A stretch of DNA of 64,000 nt from Brevibacillus fluminis (GTDB taxonomy: Bacteria > Bacillota > Bacilli > Brevibacillales > Brevibacillaceae): the NCBI RefSeq assembly GCF_003710825.1, contig NZ_RHHQ01000007.1, positions 124,001 to 188,000 on the forward strand, in the 5' to 3' direction. Below are positions 24,838 through 33,631 of this stretch, in pieces. Under the pieces are notes generated by a model that was given only the letters and a program-made list of their open reading frames with translations, was not told the DNA's origin and did no database searches. Each line of letters begins with the position of its first letter. The first letter of the stretch is position 1. Made by a program: the position numbers and the translations under genes.

Positions 24838-26097
24838 CTATCGCTGCTTCTGCAAGGTTTTCTCTGCCAGAAGCCCGACGAGAAAGCCCGTTGTGAGCCA
24901 GAAATACGTGCTCATGAACGGAACCTCGAAAATATTTTCAACCATATTGTGCAAGGCTGCAGCTAGCAAGCCGCAGAATATCCCCACATAGAGGAAGTAA
25001 TGAGGGGATTTTCGCCGCTCCTGCGCGAATCGCAGCGCGTAGCGGAGCCCCATAAACATGAGAGTGAGCAGAAGGCCGGTGCCGAGAATGCCCGTTTCTG
25101 CGATCGTTTTGAACAGATAGCTATCCGAATAGATGGTGCCGAAATGACGAGATCCGACCGCACCGCCGTAATGACCAAGGCCTTTACCGAAGAGCGGTTC
25201 TTTCATCATCTCGTAGTACGAGTTTTTCCAGCGTGCGATCCGCCCGTCGCTTTCACTTTTCTCCAAATATTCCGCGGTGAAAAGGGTGCCGACACGATCC
25301 TTCACAGTGGAGAGGACTGGCATGTGCGGCACAAAGGAAAGCCCGGCAGCAAGCACGATGGCAGCAAGCGCGAGATAAAGCGTCAGACGTTTTTTCCACA
25401 AATAGCAGCCGACAAAGACCACGAAGCCGAATGCGAACCAGGCGCCGCGCGACATCGTGAACAAAAGCGCCGCGATGGTCGTAAGGCTGACGATCGCCCA
25501 GACGATTCGTTCTTTCTTGTCCTTGCTGTTCAGGAACAGGCCGATGGCGAGCGGTGAAGCGAACGCCATGAAGCTGCCCAATACGTTCGGGCTGGTTACG
25601 ATGGAGAAGGCGCGCGTCCGTGTGCTCTCCCCGGCGTTCACCCATGCTTCAGGCGTCTGCACGCCCAGCACGACCTGCATCACGCCGATGAAGGCCACGA
25701 CGAAGCTGACCAGGCCCAACACTTTCATGAATTTTGCTAGTTGTTCTTCAGAGGCGATCAAATAAAAGCCGATGAAGAAGGTGAGCACATACTCATAGAT
25801 GGCCCGAAAGCCTTCGACGCTCGCATCCACATTGGACATGTCCGCGACCGTCATGCCAAGACCAAGCACAAAAAAAGCAGAAAACACATGCTTGATGCCG
25901 GGCATGATCCGCGCCCCCCGCAAAAACGGTGTGACGCAAAAGAGCAGGAGCACAATCAGCACTCCTTCATCCCACAACGAGGAGATGAACGAGATCGGTA
26001 CAAATTTGCGTAATACATAGTCAACGATCGGAAAGCAAAGCAATAGATAGAGCCAATTGGCCGAAGCCATCGGCAGCTTGGTAATCGCATGTTTCAT
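24838..26097 (-). CDS. O-antigen ligase / polysaccharide polymerase-like membrane protein
   Basis: About 419 residues with 11-12 membrane helices and the Wzy_C-type central periplasmic loop between late helices (RIARWKNSYYEMMKEPLFGKGLGHYGG, where the G-x-G and the preceding Arg/Trp pattern are typical). In Gram-positives such proteins polymerise or transfer undecaprenyl-linked glycans outside the membrane. ATG 26097 with GGGGGA upstream is chosen over the frame opening at 26136. It leads the minus-strand three-gene operon and is divergent from murJ, which flips lipid-linked precursors; this pairing is consistent with envelope glycan assembly. Confidence 0.82.
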   Translation of the reverse strand: MKHAITKLPMASANWLYLLLCFPIVDYVLRKFVPISFISSLWDEGVLIVLLLFCVTPFLRGARIMPGIKHVFSAFFVLGLGMTVADMSNVDASVEGFRAIYEYVLTFFIGFYLIASEEQLAKFMKVLGLVSFVVAFIGVMQVVLGVQTPEAWVNAGESTRTRAFSIVTSPNVLGSFMAFASPLAIGLFLNSKDKKERIVWAIVSLTTIAALLFTMSRGAWFAFGFVVFVGCYLWKKRLTLYLALAAIVLAAGLSFVPHMPVLSTVKDRVGTLFTAEYLEKSESDGRIARWKNSYYEMMKEPLFGKGLGHYGGAVGSRHFGTIYSDSYLFKTIAETGILGTGLLLTLMFMGLRYALRFAQERRKSPHYFLYVGIFCGLLAAALHNMVENIFEVPFMSTYFWLTTGFLVGLLAEKTLQKQR

Positions 26098-26223
26098 GAA
26101 AATTCGTCCCCCTGCGACATAGTTCAACCTAAACATTATAATGAAAGTATCTGAGAAATGCTATATGATCTAAGTTGGTAGTCTTAGCAAGTAGATGTGT
26201 GACAGACAGATGGGAGTTTTCAG

Positions 26224-27756
26224 ATGAGCGTATTGAAGGCAGCCACATCCATTGTGGCGCTAACCTTGCTCGGGCGATTGCTCGGGTTTATCCGGACGAT
26301 GTATGTATCAGATTTGTATGGGACAGGGGCGGCAGCGGATGCTTATTTTACGGCGCTGACGATCCCTATGACATTATTTATGGTCATTCCAGGCGCGATT
26401 AATGCGGTCTTGATTCCGACGATGCGCGGACTCATCGAGCGCAAGGCAGAAGGCGAGCGAGAGGCGTTGTACGGAAAAATGCTGGCGATGGTGACTCTGT
26501 TCTTCCTGGTGCTCTGCGCAGCGGGCACAGCGCTGTCGCCGCAAATCGCCGGTTGGATCGGTATGACCGGCCAGCGAGCTGCCCTGACTGCAGAGCTTCT
26601 CGCCTGGATGTGGCCGTCCGTCTTTTTCATTGGCGTGGCGGGCTTGTGGGCGAGCGTGATCAATGCGCACCAGCACTTTTTTACCCCTGCACTGGGGACG
26701 GTGACCAACGGTGCGGTTGTGATCGTCGCTATGTATGCGCTGGTGCCGGCTTACGGGCCGGTGGGTCTTGCGATCGCGACGACGCTCGGCTACATCGCCG
26801 CGGCAGTCCCGATGCTGCCGACGCTCAAGCGCTTTGGCTACGCGACCCGCTTTTCCTTCCAATGGAAAGAAGACGAGTCGCTCAAAGGGATGGGCGAGCG
26901 GGTCATCCCGATTATGATCGGCTCCTGCATCTCGCAGGCGACGACCTTTTTGGAGAGAGGGTTGACGGCAGGCCTCGGAGAAGGGAAAATCGCGGCGCTT
27001 TCTTATGCCAACCAGATTTTCCAGCTGCCGCTTGGCATATTCGTCGGCGCGTTTACACTGCCGCTTTTCCCGCTGCTCGCGAGCTATGTCAAGCGCGGCG
27101 AGATGAATTTGATGAAAGATACGCTGCAAAAAGGCTTGGCCTATTTATGGATGCTTATGCTTCCGGTCACGATCGGGATGATTTTGTTCGGCGAACCGGT
27201 GATCCGCCTGTTTTTTGTACGCCAAGGCGGCAAATTCGATGAGACGGGCGTCGCCTGGACCGTGTTGGGTCTGGCCTTTTACTCGCTTGGCTTGTTTGGG
27301 CTGGCTGCGCGCGATTTGCTGACGCGCGCCTTTTACGCGCTGGACAATACACGGACACCTGTGACCATCGGTGCTTGCGGAATCCTGGTGTATATCGCCT
27401 CGGCTTATGCCGGTATCCCGTCGCTGGGACATGGCGGCATCGCGCTGGCCGCGTCAATCTCTGCATGGTTCCAGGCAGTCTTACTGTTCATTTTACTGGC
27501 AAAGCGCATCGGAACTCCGGTGAGGCGGTCATTTTTGCTCACGTGCGGGAAGGTGACCGTCGCCGGGATCGTGATGGGCGCTGCGCTTTGGGCGGTCAAG
27601 CCGTTCCTTTCGCATTTTCATGTCCTGGTTCAGACCGTGGTCGGAATCGGCGGGGCTGCGATCGTGTATGCAGTCGTGCTGATCCTTTTGCGCGAATCGA
27701 TGATTTTCGACGTCGCGTCCAAGTTTCTCAAACGAGCATCCCGCCCATCCAAGTAA
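26224..27756 (+). CDS. murJ: MurJ/MviN-family lipid II flippase
   Basis: A 510-residue membrane protein with about 14 helices of the MOP superfamily. The N-terminus LLGRLLGFIRTMYVSDLYG, followed by AADAYFTALTIPMTLFMVIPGAINAVLIP, is characteristic of MurJ, as are the TTFLERGLTAGLGEGKIAAL block and VTIGMILFGEPVIRLFF. It would translocate undecaprenyl-linked peptidoglycan or a related glycan precursor. Paralogs are common in Bacillales, and the setting beside an O-antigen-ligase-like gene leaves open a wall-polymer substrate. Weak GGGAG precedes ATG 26224. Confidence 0.88.
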   Translation: MSVLKAATSIVALTLLGRLLGFIRTMYVSDLYGTGAAADAYFTALTIPMTLFMVIPGAINAVLIPTMRGLIERKAEGEREALYGKMLAMVTLFFLVLCAAGTALSPQIAGWIGMTGQRAALTAELLAWMWPSVFFIGVAGLWASVINAHQHFFTPALGTVTNGAVVIVAMYALVPAYGPVGLAIATTLGYIAAAVPMLPTLKRFGYATRFSFQWKEDESLKGMGERVIPIMIGSCISQATTFLERGLTAGLGEGKIAALSYANQIFQLPLGIFVGAFTLPLFPLLASYVKRGEMNLMKDTLQKGLAYLWMLMLPVTIGMILFGEPVIRLFFVRQGGKFDETGVAWTVLGLAFYSLGLFGLAARDLLTRAFYALDNTRTPVTIGACGILVYIASAYAGIPSLGHGGIALAASISAWFQAVLLFILLAKRIGTPVRRSFLLTCGKVTVAGIVMGAALWAVKPFLSHFHVLVQTVVGIGGAAIVYAVVLILLRESMIFDVASKFLKRASRPSK

Positions 27757-27779
27757 ACCGTCCCATCATAAAGGAAGCA

Positions 27780-27807
27780 AAGCCAGCTTACGAGTAAGCT
27801 GGCTTTT
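27780..27807 (+). terminator. Intrinsic terminator after murJ
   Basis: AAGCCAGCTTAC / GTAAGCTGGCTT with a short loop, followed by TT and preceded by A-rich sequence. The T-run is short. The remaining gap to 27965 holds A/T-rich promoter-like sequence. Confidence 0.75.
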
Positions 27808-27964
27808 CGGCGTTTCCATGAAAAGGGTGAAAGGCATACCATAATTGGAAAAAACTGAACTACCAAAATCATAAAATTTCATAAGTATCAAAGAAAAATC
27901 TAAGAAATCTCTAATATAATGAAATCTTGATAAGTTCAAAAGAAATTGAATGAAAAAAGGTGCG

Positions 27965-30187
27965 ATGAAAATGGTACGTAAAGCAAATGGAGTAAAGAGC
28001 GGTGAAGCCTTTACGAAAGGTACGAAGGCGTTTCCGATAGCGCTGGCAACGTTGCTTGTCGCGACACCGTTTCTATCGATCCCGAAGGCATATGCCGTTA
28101 CTGATGTATCTGTAGATGCGGATGATTCGGACGTTGCTGGTGAAGACAGCGACTATACAATCAAATTCACCCCTGAGGAAGATCTGGCATCGGGTAATAC
28201 GATCACGGTTTATTTTCCCGAGGAATTCAGCATTGACGATAATGTCAGCAAGAGCGATATCGAGGTGAATGGTGACACGCCGAAAAAAATCTCCTACGAT
28301 GACTATGACAACTCGATCACCATCACATTGAATGGCGATTATTCGGCTGATGAAGAGATCGAAATCAACATTGCGGGCGTCATCACCAATCCAGATGATG
28401 CGGATGATTATGAGATCGAGGTAGGAACAAGCGAAGATAAAGATACGGATACTGCTTCCATTGAAATTACCGAAGATGATAGCAGCAGTAGCTCCGATGA
28501 TGAATTCAATGTGAGCATCGGCGATGATGAAGAGGATACGGAGACTACATACGAATTGGGCGACATCGACCTTGGCAAGAACGAGCTGGAAAAAGGGAAG
28601 TGGGTTAGCGTTATTTTCCCTGACGATAGCATGGTTCCGGATGACATCGATACCTCGGATGTAGAAATCAATGGCTATGAAGTGTCCGACATCGACATTA
28701 GCGGTGATAAGGTAGACCTGAAAGTGCCAAGCAAGGCAGATACCGATGACACGCTCGATATTAATTTCATGAAGGGTGCCGGTATTACAAACCCGTCCGA
28801 AGATGACAATTACACGATCAAAGTGAAATACAACGGCAAAACGTATGAATCCGAAACGTTTGACATCACAGGATCCAGCAGCTCGTCTAGCTCCAGCTCC
28901 AGTTCGAGCTCCGGTTCCACCAGCTTGAGCGTTGATCCTGACGATTCAACTGTCGGCGCCAAAACAAGCTATACAATCGAGGGGAAATTCGGCAGCAAAA
29001 AACTGCAAAGCAGCTCGCAAATCAAGCTGGAATTCCCGTCGAGTGTCAGCATTCCAAGCATTTTGTCCACATCCGATTTCACGATCAATGGCAAAACGCC
29101 AAAAAGCGTCTATGGCTACGGCAATGTCCTGTACTTGACCACACCAGACAGCTTCAGCTCGACGAGCAACGTGACGGTCGAAATTTCGAGCGATGCCTGG
29201 ATTTCCAACCCGAAAACAGCGGGAACGTATACGATTACCGCGACGGTAGACGGCAAAACGGTTACATCCGATTCCTATACCGTGACGGGAGGAGTCACTC
29301 CGACACCAACGCCAACTCCAACACCAACGACGCCGACTACGCCAACCACAACGACACCGGCGAATAACAGCACGGCAACGATCGCTCTGACCAACACGGC
29401 GCTGCAAAAGCCGACCGGTCTGACGATCAACCTGAAAGCATTGGCACAGCCTGTCCAAAAGAACGTAGACTTCCTTGAGGTTGTCTTCCCGGCTAGCTAC
29501 AAACTGCCAGGCGCTGTATTGCCATCGGCTGTCACAGTAAATGGTGTGGCTTCGAGCTATGTCGGTATCCGCGGGCAAAACCTGCTGATCTATCCGGCGC
29601 AAGACTTGCCGGCAGCTACTGCTGCAACGATCGCGATCAACGCAAGCGCGAACATCGTTAACCCGGCAACGAAAAATACGTACAGCATCGGTCTGTACAG
29701 CTCGGAAGAAAAAAATCTGCTGTTCGCGCGCTCGGTAGGCGTGGGCGGTGCAGTCGCGCCGACGACTCCGGCTTCGAAACCTGCAGCGCCAACCATCGTG
29801 TACAACCCAGCATTGCCATCGAACGCTGCGGTGATCAAGCCGAATGTGCCATCCTTCATGCTCGGCGGCAAACTGTATCCGCTGGCACCGACAACCTATC
29901 TGGCAAGCAACTCGACCAGCATGGTGTCGCCGCAATTTTTCAAGGAAGCGTTGGCTCTGACCACCACGTGGAATAACAGCATGGTTGCAATTGTGAGCAA
30001 TGCCAAGAGCGTGAAGCTGACTGTTGGCTCCAATGTGGCAGTTGTCGGCTCTACGACCATCACGCTGCCGACAAAAGTTGAACTGAAAAACGGCACGCCT
30101 ATGATTCCGGTCAAAGCCGTTGCGGAAGCACTCGGTTACAAAATCGGCTGGGATGCAAAAACATCCAACGCTTACGTATACAAATAA
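27965..30187 (+). CDS. Large secreted repeat protein with acidic modules and a copper-amine-oxidase-N-like C-terminus
   Basis: About 740 residues. A signal peptide (FPIALATLLVATPFLSIPKAYA) is followed by four related modules of about 110-130 residues, each with a YTI strand, fP..f.i., a vNG turn, an A/A-I-NP motif and another YTI. Modules 1 and 2 are extremely Asp/Glu-rich, module 3 follows a run of about 14 serines, and module 4 follows a TP-repeat linker. The last 90 residues (LPTKVELKNGTPMIPVKAVAEAL then KIGWDAKTSNAYVYK) resemble the copper amine oxidase N-terminal-like domain found in surface proteins. ATG 27950 lacks a Shine-Dalgarno; AAAAAAGG supports 27965 or 27971. Probably a wall-associated adhesin-like protein; function unknown. 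Confidence 0.75.
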   Translation: MKMVRKANGVKSGEAFTKGTKAFPIALATLLVATPFLSIPKAYAVTDVSVDADDSDVAGEDSDYTIKFTPEEDLASGNTITVYFPEEFSIDDNVSKSDIEVNGDTPKKISYDDYDNSITITLNGDYSADEEIEINIAGVITNPDDADDYEIEVGTSEDKDTDTASIEITEDDSSSSSDDEFNVSIGDDEEDTETTYELGDIDLGKNELEKGKWVSVIFPDDSMVPDDIDTSDVEINGYEVSDIDISGDKVDLKVPSKADTDDTLDINFMKGAGITNPSEDDNYTIKVKYNGKTYESETFDITGSSSSSSSSSSSSSGSTSLSVDPDDSTVGAKTSYTIEGKFGSKKLQSSSQIKLEFPSSVSIPSILSTSDFTINGKTPKSVYGYGNVLYLTTPDSFSSTSNVTVEISSDAWISNPKTAGTYTITATVDGKTVTSDSYTVTGGVTPTPTPTPTPTTPTTPTTTTPANNSTATIALTNTALQKPTGLTINLKALAQPVQKNVDFLEVVFPASYKLPGAVLPSAVTVNGVASSYVGIRGQNLLIYPAQDLPAATAATIAINASANIVNPATKNTYSIGLYSSEEKNLLFARSVGVGGAVAPTTPASKPAAPTIVYNPALPSNAAVIKPNVPSFMLGGKLYPLAPTTYLASNSTSMVSPQFFKEALALTTTWNNSMVAIVSNAKSVKLTVGSNVAVVGSTTITLPTKVELKNGTPMIPVKAVAEALGYKIGWDAKTSNAYVYK

Positions 30188-30204
30188 ACGAATCGCTTTA
30201 TCGG

Positions 30205-30235
30205 AAAAAGCCGCAGAGACTATCTGCGGCTTTTT
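30205..30235 (+). terminator. Intrinsic terminator after the repeat protein gene
   Basis: AAAAAGCCGCAG / CTGCGGCTTTTT with loop AGACTAT, a strong hairpin followed by GTTCT. Confidence 0.9.
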
Positions 30236-30261
30236 GTTCTAGCCAACCCAAGCGCATGCAA

Positions 30262-30304
30262 AAACCCCTCCCAACCGCCGAGTGATTCGGGGTGAGAGGG
30301 GTTT
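30262..30304 (-). terminator. Terminator of the minus-strand csaB-methyltransferase operon
   Basis: On the minus strand AAACCCCTC pairs with GAGGGGTTT around a GC-rich loop and is followed by T-rich sequence, 18 bp beyond the methyltransferase stop. Confidence 0.75.
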
Positions 30305-30321
30305 ATCATGTTCCTGGATTT

Positions 30322-31173
30322 CTATTCTTGTTTTTGATAGACGCACACGACCATTTTGACGAAATACTCGCACAAGCCCGGCAGCTTGGCCAGCCCTGAG
30401 ACGATGGAGCGGAGCGGAATTTCCTGCTGATAAACCGCGGGATACTTCACACCTTTTTGAATGCGGCGGAAGCGTGCGATCGTCATGCGGTTGATGTACG
30501 AGAAATACTCGGTGCCGTCGCCACGTTTACTGATTCGGAATGAGACGCGATCCTGACCGTCTGGCAGCGGGGCCACAAGCCTCTTGTAGGCGTTGATCAT
30601 TGCCTGTTCGGAAAACAGGGAATGAACCCACGGAATGCCGATCGCATCGGAAAGGTGAGCACCATACGGATGATAGTAGGGCGGGAAGTTGATGTACAGA
30701 TGGCCGCCTGGCTTGAGCACGCGGAAGCACTCAGCCAACGTTTTTTCCGGTTGGTCAACATGCTCCATCGCGTCGTTCATGATGATGGTGTCAAACGTCG
30801 CATCTGCAAAAGGCATCCGGGACGCATCACCTGTCATAAACTCTGCGATATCCGCCAAACCTTTCTCACGGGCGAATGCATTGCCTTCTTCCGCATAATG
30901 AGGGACGATGTCGATCCCGATGATTTTTTTCGGGCGGAATGTAGCGTAGTAGCACGTTTTGCCGCCACCGCCGCAGCCGATGTCCAATACGGTCTTATCC
31001 GTGAACATCTGCTCCTGCGTGTGGTAGGGCAAGAAAAACTGAATCGTTTGCTGCCCTTTTTGGAACTGCCATTCGGTATAGCTCATCTTCCCGCCATTCG
31101 CCAGATTGAACGGATGCACGGGAAGTGGGAACATGCGGTTTACTTGAAGCAATATCGTGGAAGACAAAGACAA
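30322..31173 (-). CDS. Class I SAM-dependent methyltransferase
   Basis: A 283-residue protein with the Methyltransf_11-type SAM fold: motif I VLDIGCGGGGKTCYYA, IIGIDIV (motif II acidic residue), GDASRMPFADATFDTIIMNDAMEHV and VLKPGGHLYINFPPYYH. Proteins with the YHPYGAHL context often methylate sugars or polysaccharide precursors. The start is TTG 31173, since AAGGAGG lies seven bases upstream and no ATG fits. It overlaps the csaB operon context (12 bp after csaB), suggesting modification of the secondary cell-wall polymer or a linked glycan. The substrate is inferred, not shown. Confidence 0.82.
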   Translation of the reverse strand: MSLSSTILLQVNRMFPLPVHPFNLANGGKMSYTEWQFQKGQQTIQFFLPYHTQEQMFTDKTVLDIGCGGGGKTCYYATFRPKKIIGIDIVPHYAEEGNAFAREKGLADIAEFMTGDASRMPFADATFDTIIMNDAMEHVDQPEKTLAECFRVLKPGGHLYINFPPYYHPYGAHLSDAIGIPWVHSLFSEQAMINAYKRLVAPLPDGQDRVSFRISKRGDGTEYFSYINRMTIARFRRIQKGVKYPAVYQQEIPLRSIVSGLAKLPGLCEYFVKMVVCVYQKQE

Positions 31174-31185
31174 AACGGTTCCTCC

Positions 31186-32286
31186 TTACCTCATCTTCAA
31201 GGCTTTCAGCACGAATTGGCTGGAGCGCATCGCTTCTGCGCTAAGCGTCTCAGAGCTTGCCACAATGCGGCTCTGTTCGGCGTCCAGCTGATCCAGCCGT
31301 TCCTGAATCAAGCCAAGAAGTCTTTCTGAGTCCAAATCACGTATATGACCAGCAGACGGCATATTAGCCCGCTCGACGAATCGGTCGATTTTGGGGTCAT
31401 AGGATATGCCAATGAACGGAATTTTTAGCATGCAAGCGAGAATCAGCGAGTGCAGCCGCATTCCTATCACGTAGTTTGATGCTTTGAGCACACTCATGAT
31501 ATCGTGGAAGCTGACCGGATTTTCCAGCAGCATGGCACCTGGCTCCTTCATGAAAGAGATGATCTCTTTGGAAGGGGCGATATCGCTTGGATAGTGCATC
31601 GGTAAAAACAGGACATTCCAGCCTTTGCCGACAAAAAAATCGGCTGCATCGGCAACCGCCTGCTTAAAGCGCTCCTCTTGCTTCCAGTTGCGCGCGGAGA
31701 AGACGACCAGAGGGCGCGTCAAGTCAGCAAACAAAGAGGACAGCAGTTCTTGTCCCGGCTTGTCCGGAATGTCGTCAGGATGTATCGTAAGCGCAGGATC
31801 AGCCGTGACGTACAGAGGTGCCTTCGTGACGCCACAAGCTTTAAAATCCTGTCCTGATTCATAATCGCGTACCGTAATGACATCGACCCGGTTGACGACC
31901 TGTTTGATCAAGCGCCGACTGAGCGTGGTCAGGATCGGCCCGAAGCCTTGCGCATAAAAGACGACCGGCTTGCGAAGCAGCTTGGCGATCGTCACAATTC
32001 CTAAATAATAAAGGACGCTGCGAGGGCTTGTCACATCCTGCATCAATGTACCGCCGCCCATCACCAGCAAGTCGCAGCGTTTCAGTTCACGTACAATCGT
32101 AGAAGGACTCCATCGGTTGTATGCGGGAATTCCGAACAATTGTGCAGTTCGTTCCGGCTGGTTAGACAGGACGGACATTTCGATATGCGGTTGTTCCCGT
32201 CTAAGCGAGCTGATGATGCCATAGAGCACAACATCGTCCCCGGCATTGTTGAAGCCATAATACCCGGAGATGAGAATTCGCGGCAT
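31186..32286 (-). CDS. csaB: Polysaccharide pyruvyl transferase CsaB
   Basis: CsaB adds a 4,6-ketal pyruvate to ManNAc in the secondary cell-wall polysaccharide, creating the ligand for SLH-domain S-layer proteins. The 366-residue protein starts with the diagnostic ISGYYGFNNAGDDVVLYG and has LVMGGGTLMQDVTSP, VVFYAQGFGPI, VRDYES, VTADPALTI and the conserved IGMRLHSLILACMLKIPFIGISYDPKI. Length and motifs fit the CsaB family well. Its presence points to an S-layer-bearing bacillus. It is expressed with the methyltransferase downstream. Confidence 0.93.
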   Translation of the reverse strand: MPRILISGYYGFNNAGDDVVLYGIISSLRREQPHIEMSVLSNQPERTAQLFGIPAYNRWSPSTIVRELKRCDLLVMGGGTLMQDVTSPRSVLYYLGIVTIAKLLRKPVVFYAQGFGPILTTLSRRLIKQVVNRVDVITVRDYESGQDFKACGVTKAPLYVTADPALTIHPDDIPDKPGQELLSSLFADLTRPLVVFSARNWKQEERFKQAVADAADFFVGKGWNVLFLPMHYPSDIAPSKEIISFMKEPGAMLLENPVSFHDIMSVLKASNYVIGMRLHSLILACMLKIPFIGISYDPKIDRFVERANMPSAGHIRDLDSERLLGLIQERLDQLDAEQSRIVASSETLSAEAMRSSQFVLKALKMR

Positions 32287-32367
32287 GAGAGTACCTTCTT
32301 TCTATTCGACGTGCATAAGAAGTACAACCTCAAGTATAATAGAGGAAATACAAGGAAGTAAAGCGGA

Positions 32368-32484
32368 CTAGAGAACGTACATGATGCCGCCGCCGATCAA
32401 GGCGACTGCCAGGATGATGAAGCCGATCATCAGGTAGAGCATTCCCTTATCCTTGCGGCGACGATAAAAAAATTCATCAAACAT
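32368..32484 (-). CDS. Predicted 38-residue membrane miniprotein
   Basis: The frame starts at ATG 32484, seven bases after a very strong TTAGGAGGCG, and encodes MFDEFFYRRRKDKG followed by one membrane helix (MLYLMIGFIILAVALIGGG) and MYVL. The basic cytoplasmic N-terminus with one helix is a typical small membrane protein design. It is too short for most gene callers. It lies upstream of csaB on the same strand (82 bp gap) and divergent from the PrmA-like gene. Family unknown. Confidence 0.65.
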   Translation of the reverse strand: MFDEFFYRRRKDKGMLYLMIGFIILAVALIGGGIMYVL

Positions 32485-32576
32485 GAAGCAACGCCTCCTA
32501 AGCGTGAAATCCACATTTTATATTACCATGTAGACACCATGAAAGACTACAAAACGAGTGAAAAAAGGAGTAAAAA

Positions 32577-33497
32577 ATGAGTCGGTTTTGGCTGAAATAT
32601 ACGATTTCCCTTCCTGCGGATCTCGAGGAGGTCTTTCTCGCAGAGCTGTTGGACAGTACTTATACACTAGGTTGGACAGAACCGCAAATCGAGGTGATCG
32701 TGACGGAAAACGGATACGATTACCAGGAGCAGCCGGAACAGCCGGTTATCGCGTATGTGTTTGAACCGATGGAAGAGGAACAGCAGGCGCTAGTGGCGCG
32801 AATGGAAGAATACCTACAACGGTGGGAAGGCGCGATCTGCCTGAAGGCTGTGGAGCAGGTGAAAGAAGAGAATGAAAGCTGGAAAGACGAGTTCGTCCCC
32901 GTGCAAATTGGTAGTTTGACGGTCGCACCCTCATGGACAAAAGAAACCTTGCAAGACGCAGGCCCAGTTCTGTGGATCGATCCGGGTGCTGCGTTCGGGA
33001 CAGGCTATCACGGCACGACCCAAGACATGCTCCGCTTTTTGCAGGAAATGGATGTGACGGGAATGCGTGTGATCGATATCGGAGCGGGTTCTGGTATTCT
33101 TTCTATTTATTGTGCGCTTCATCATGCCAAAAAACCGGTGTATGCGCTCGATTTGAACCCGGAAAGCGAGTACGAAATCAGGCAAAACCTGGCGCATAAT
33201 GAGTTGGATGCAAGCAGCGTGGAAGTTGTGATTGGCGACGCCACCTCGCCAGACATGGCGGAACGCATTCCGGAAAAAGCCGACCTCATTTTGCTGAACA
33301 TCGGCGGAGATGAGGACGTGGCGATTTTGCCGCTCGTCGGCAAGCTGCTGGCACCGGATGGCACGGTCATTTTCTCCGGACTGGTCGAATGGAACCGCGA
33401 GGCGATCGCGGACAAGCTGGTTACGGAAGGCTACAGCATCAAGGATCAGCGGCAAACGGATGAATGGGTCACGCTCATGGCCAAAGCGGCGCGTTAA
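32577..33497 (+). CDS. PrmA-like class I methyltransferase
   Basis: A 306-residue protein with the architecture of ribosomal protein L11 methyltransferase: an N-terminal PrmA-like domain (WLKYTISLPADLEEVFLAELL) and a C-terminal SAM fold (WIDPGAAFGTGYHGTTQDML, VIDIGAGSGILSIYCALHHA, VYALDLNPE, LLNIGGDEDVAILPLVGKLLAPDGTVIFSGL). Canonical PrmA has FGTGTHPTT where this has FGTGYHGTT, and the catalytic-site region reads LLNIGGDE. The usual dnaJ-adjacent prmA is elsewhere in Bacillales, so this is probably a divergent paralog whose substrate may not be L11. AAAAAAGGAG precedes ATG 32577. Confidence 0.78.
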   Translation: MSRFWLKYTISLPADLEEVFLAELLDSTYTLGWTEPQIEVIVTENGYDYQEQPEQPVIAYVFEPMEEEQQALVARMEEYLQRWEGAICLKAVEQVKEENESWKDEFVPVQIGSLTVAPSWTKETLQDAGPVLWIDPGAAFGTGYHGTTQDMLRFLQEMDVTGMRVIDIGAGSGILSIYCALHHAKKPVYALDLNPESEYEIRQNLAHNELDASSVEVVIGDATSPDMAERIPEKADLILLNIGGDEDVAILPLVGKLLAPDGTVIFSGLVEWNREAIADKLVTEGYSIKDQRQTDEWVTLMAKAAR

Positions 33498-33529
33498 CGT
33501 ATAGTCCTCCCCATACTAGGCAATACTGC

Positions 33530-33576
33530 GAAATATCCCCACCTAGGCTCACAGACGCACAGATGGGGATATTTTT
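33530..33576 (+). terminator. Intrinsic terminator after the PrmA-like gene
   Basis: AAATATCCCCA and TGGGGATATTT form a long AT/GC mixed stem around a 21-base loop, followed by TTCG. The arms pair well; the loop is long. Confidence 0.75.
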
Positions 33577-33631
33577 CGTACGGATGATGAACCTATCACG
33601 ATTCGATTCCGGCGGTTATGGGAGGAAGGGC

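Noticed and set aside
28877..28920. Frameshift or assembly artefact at the serine-coding tract in the repeat protein
   Set aside because: The frame is intact across the tract and the next module follows in phase.
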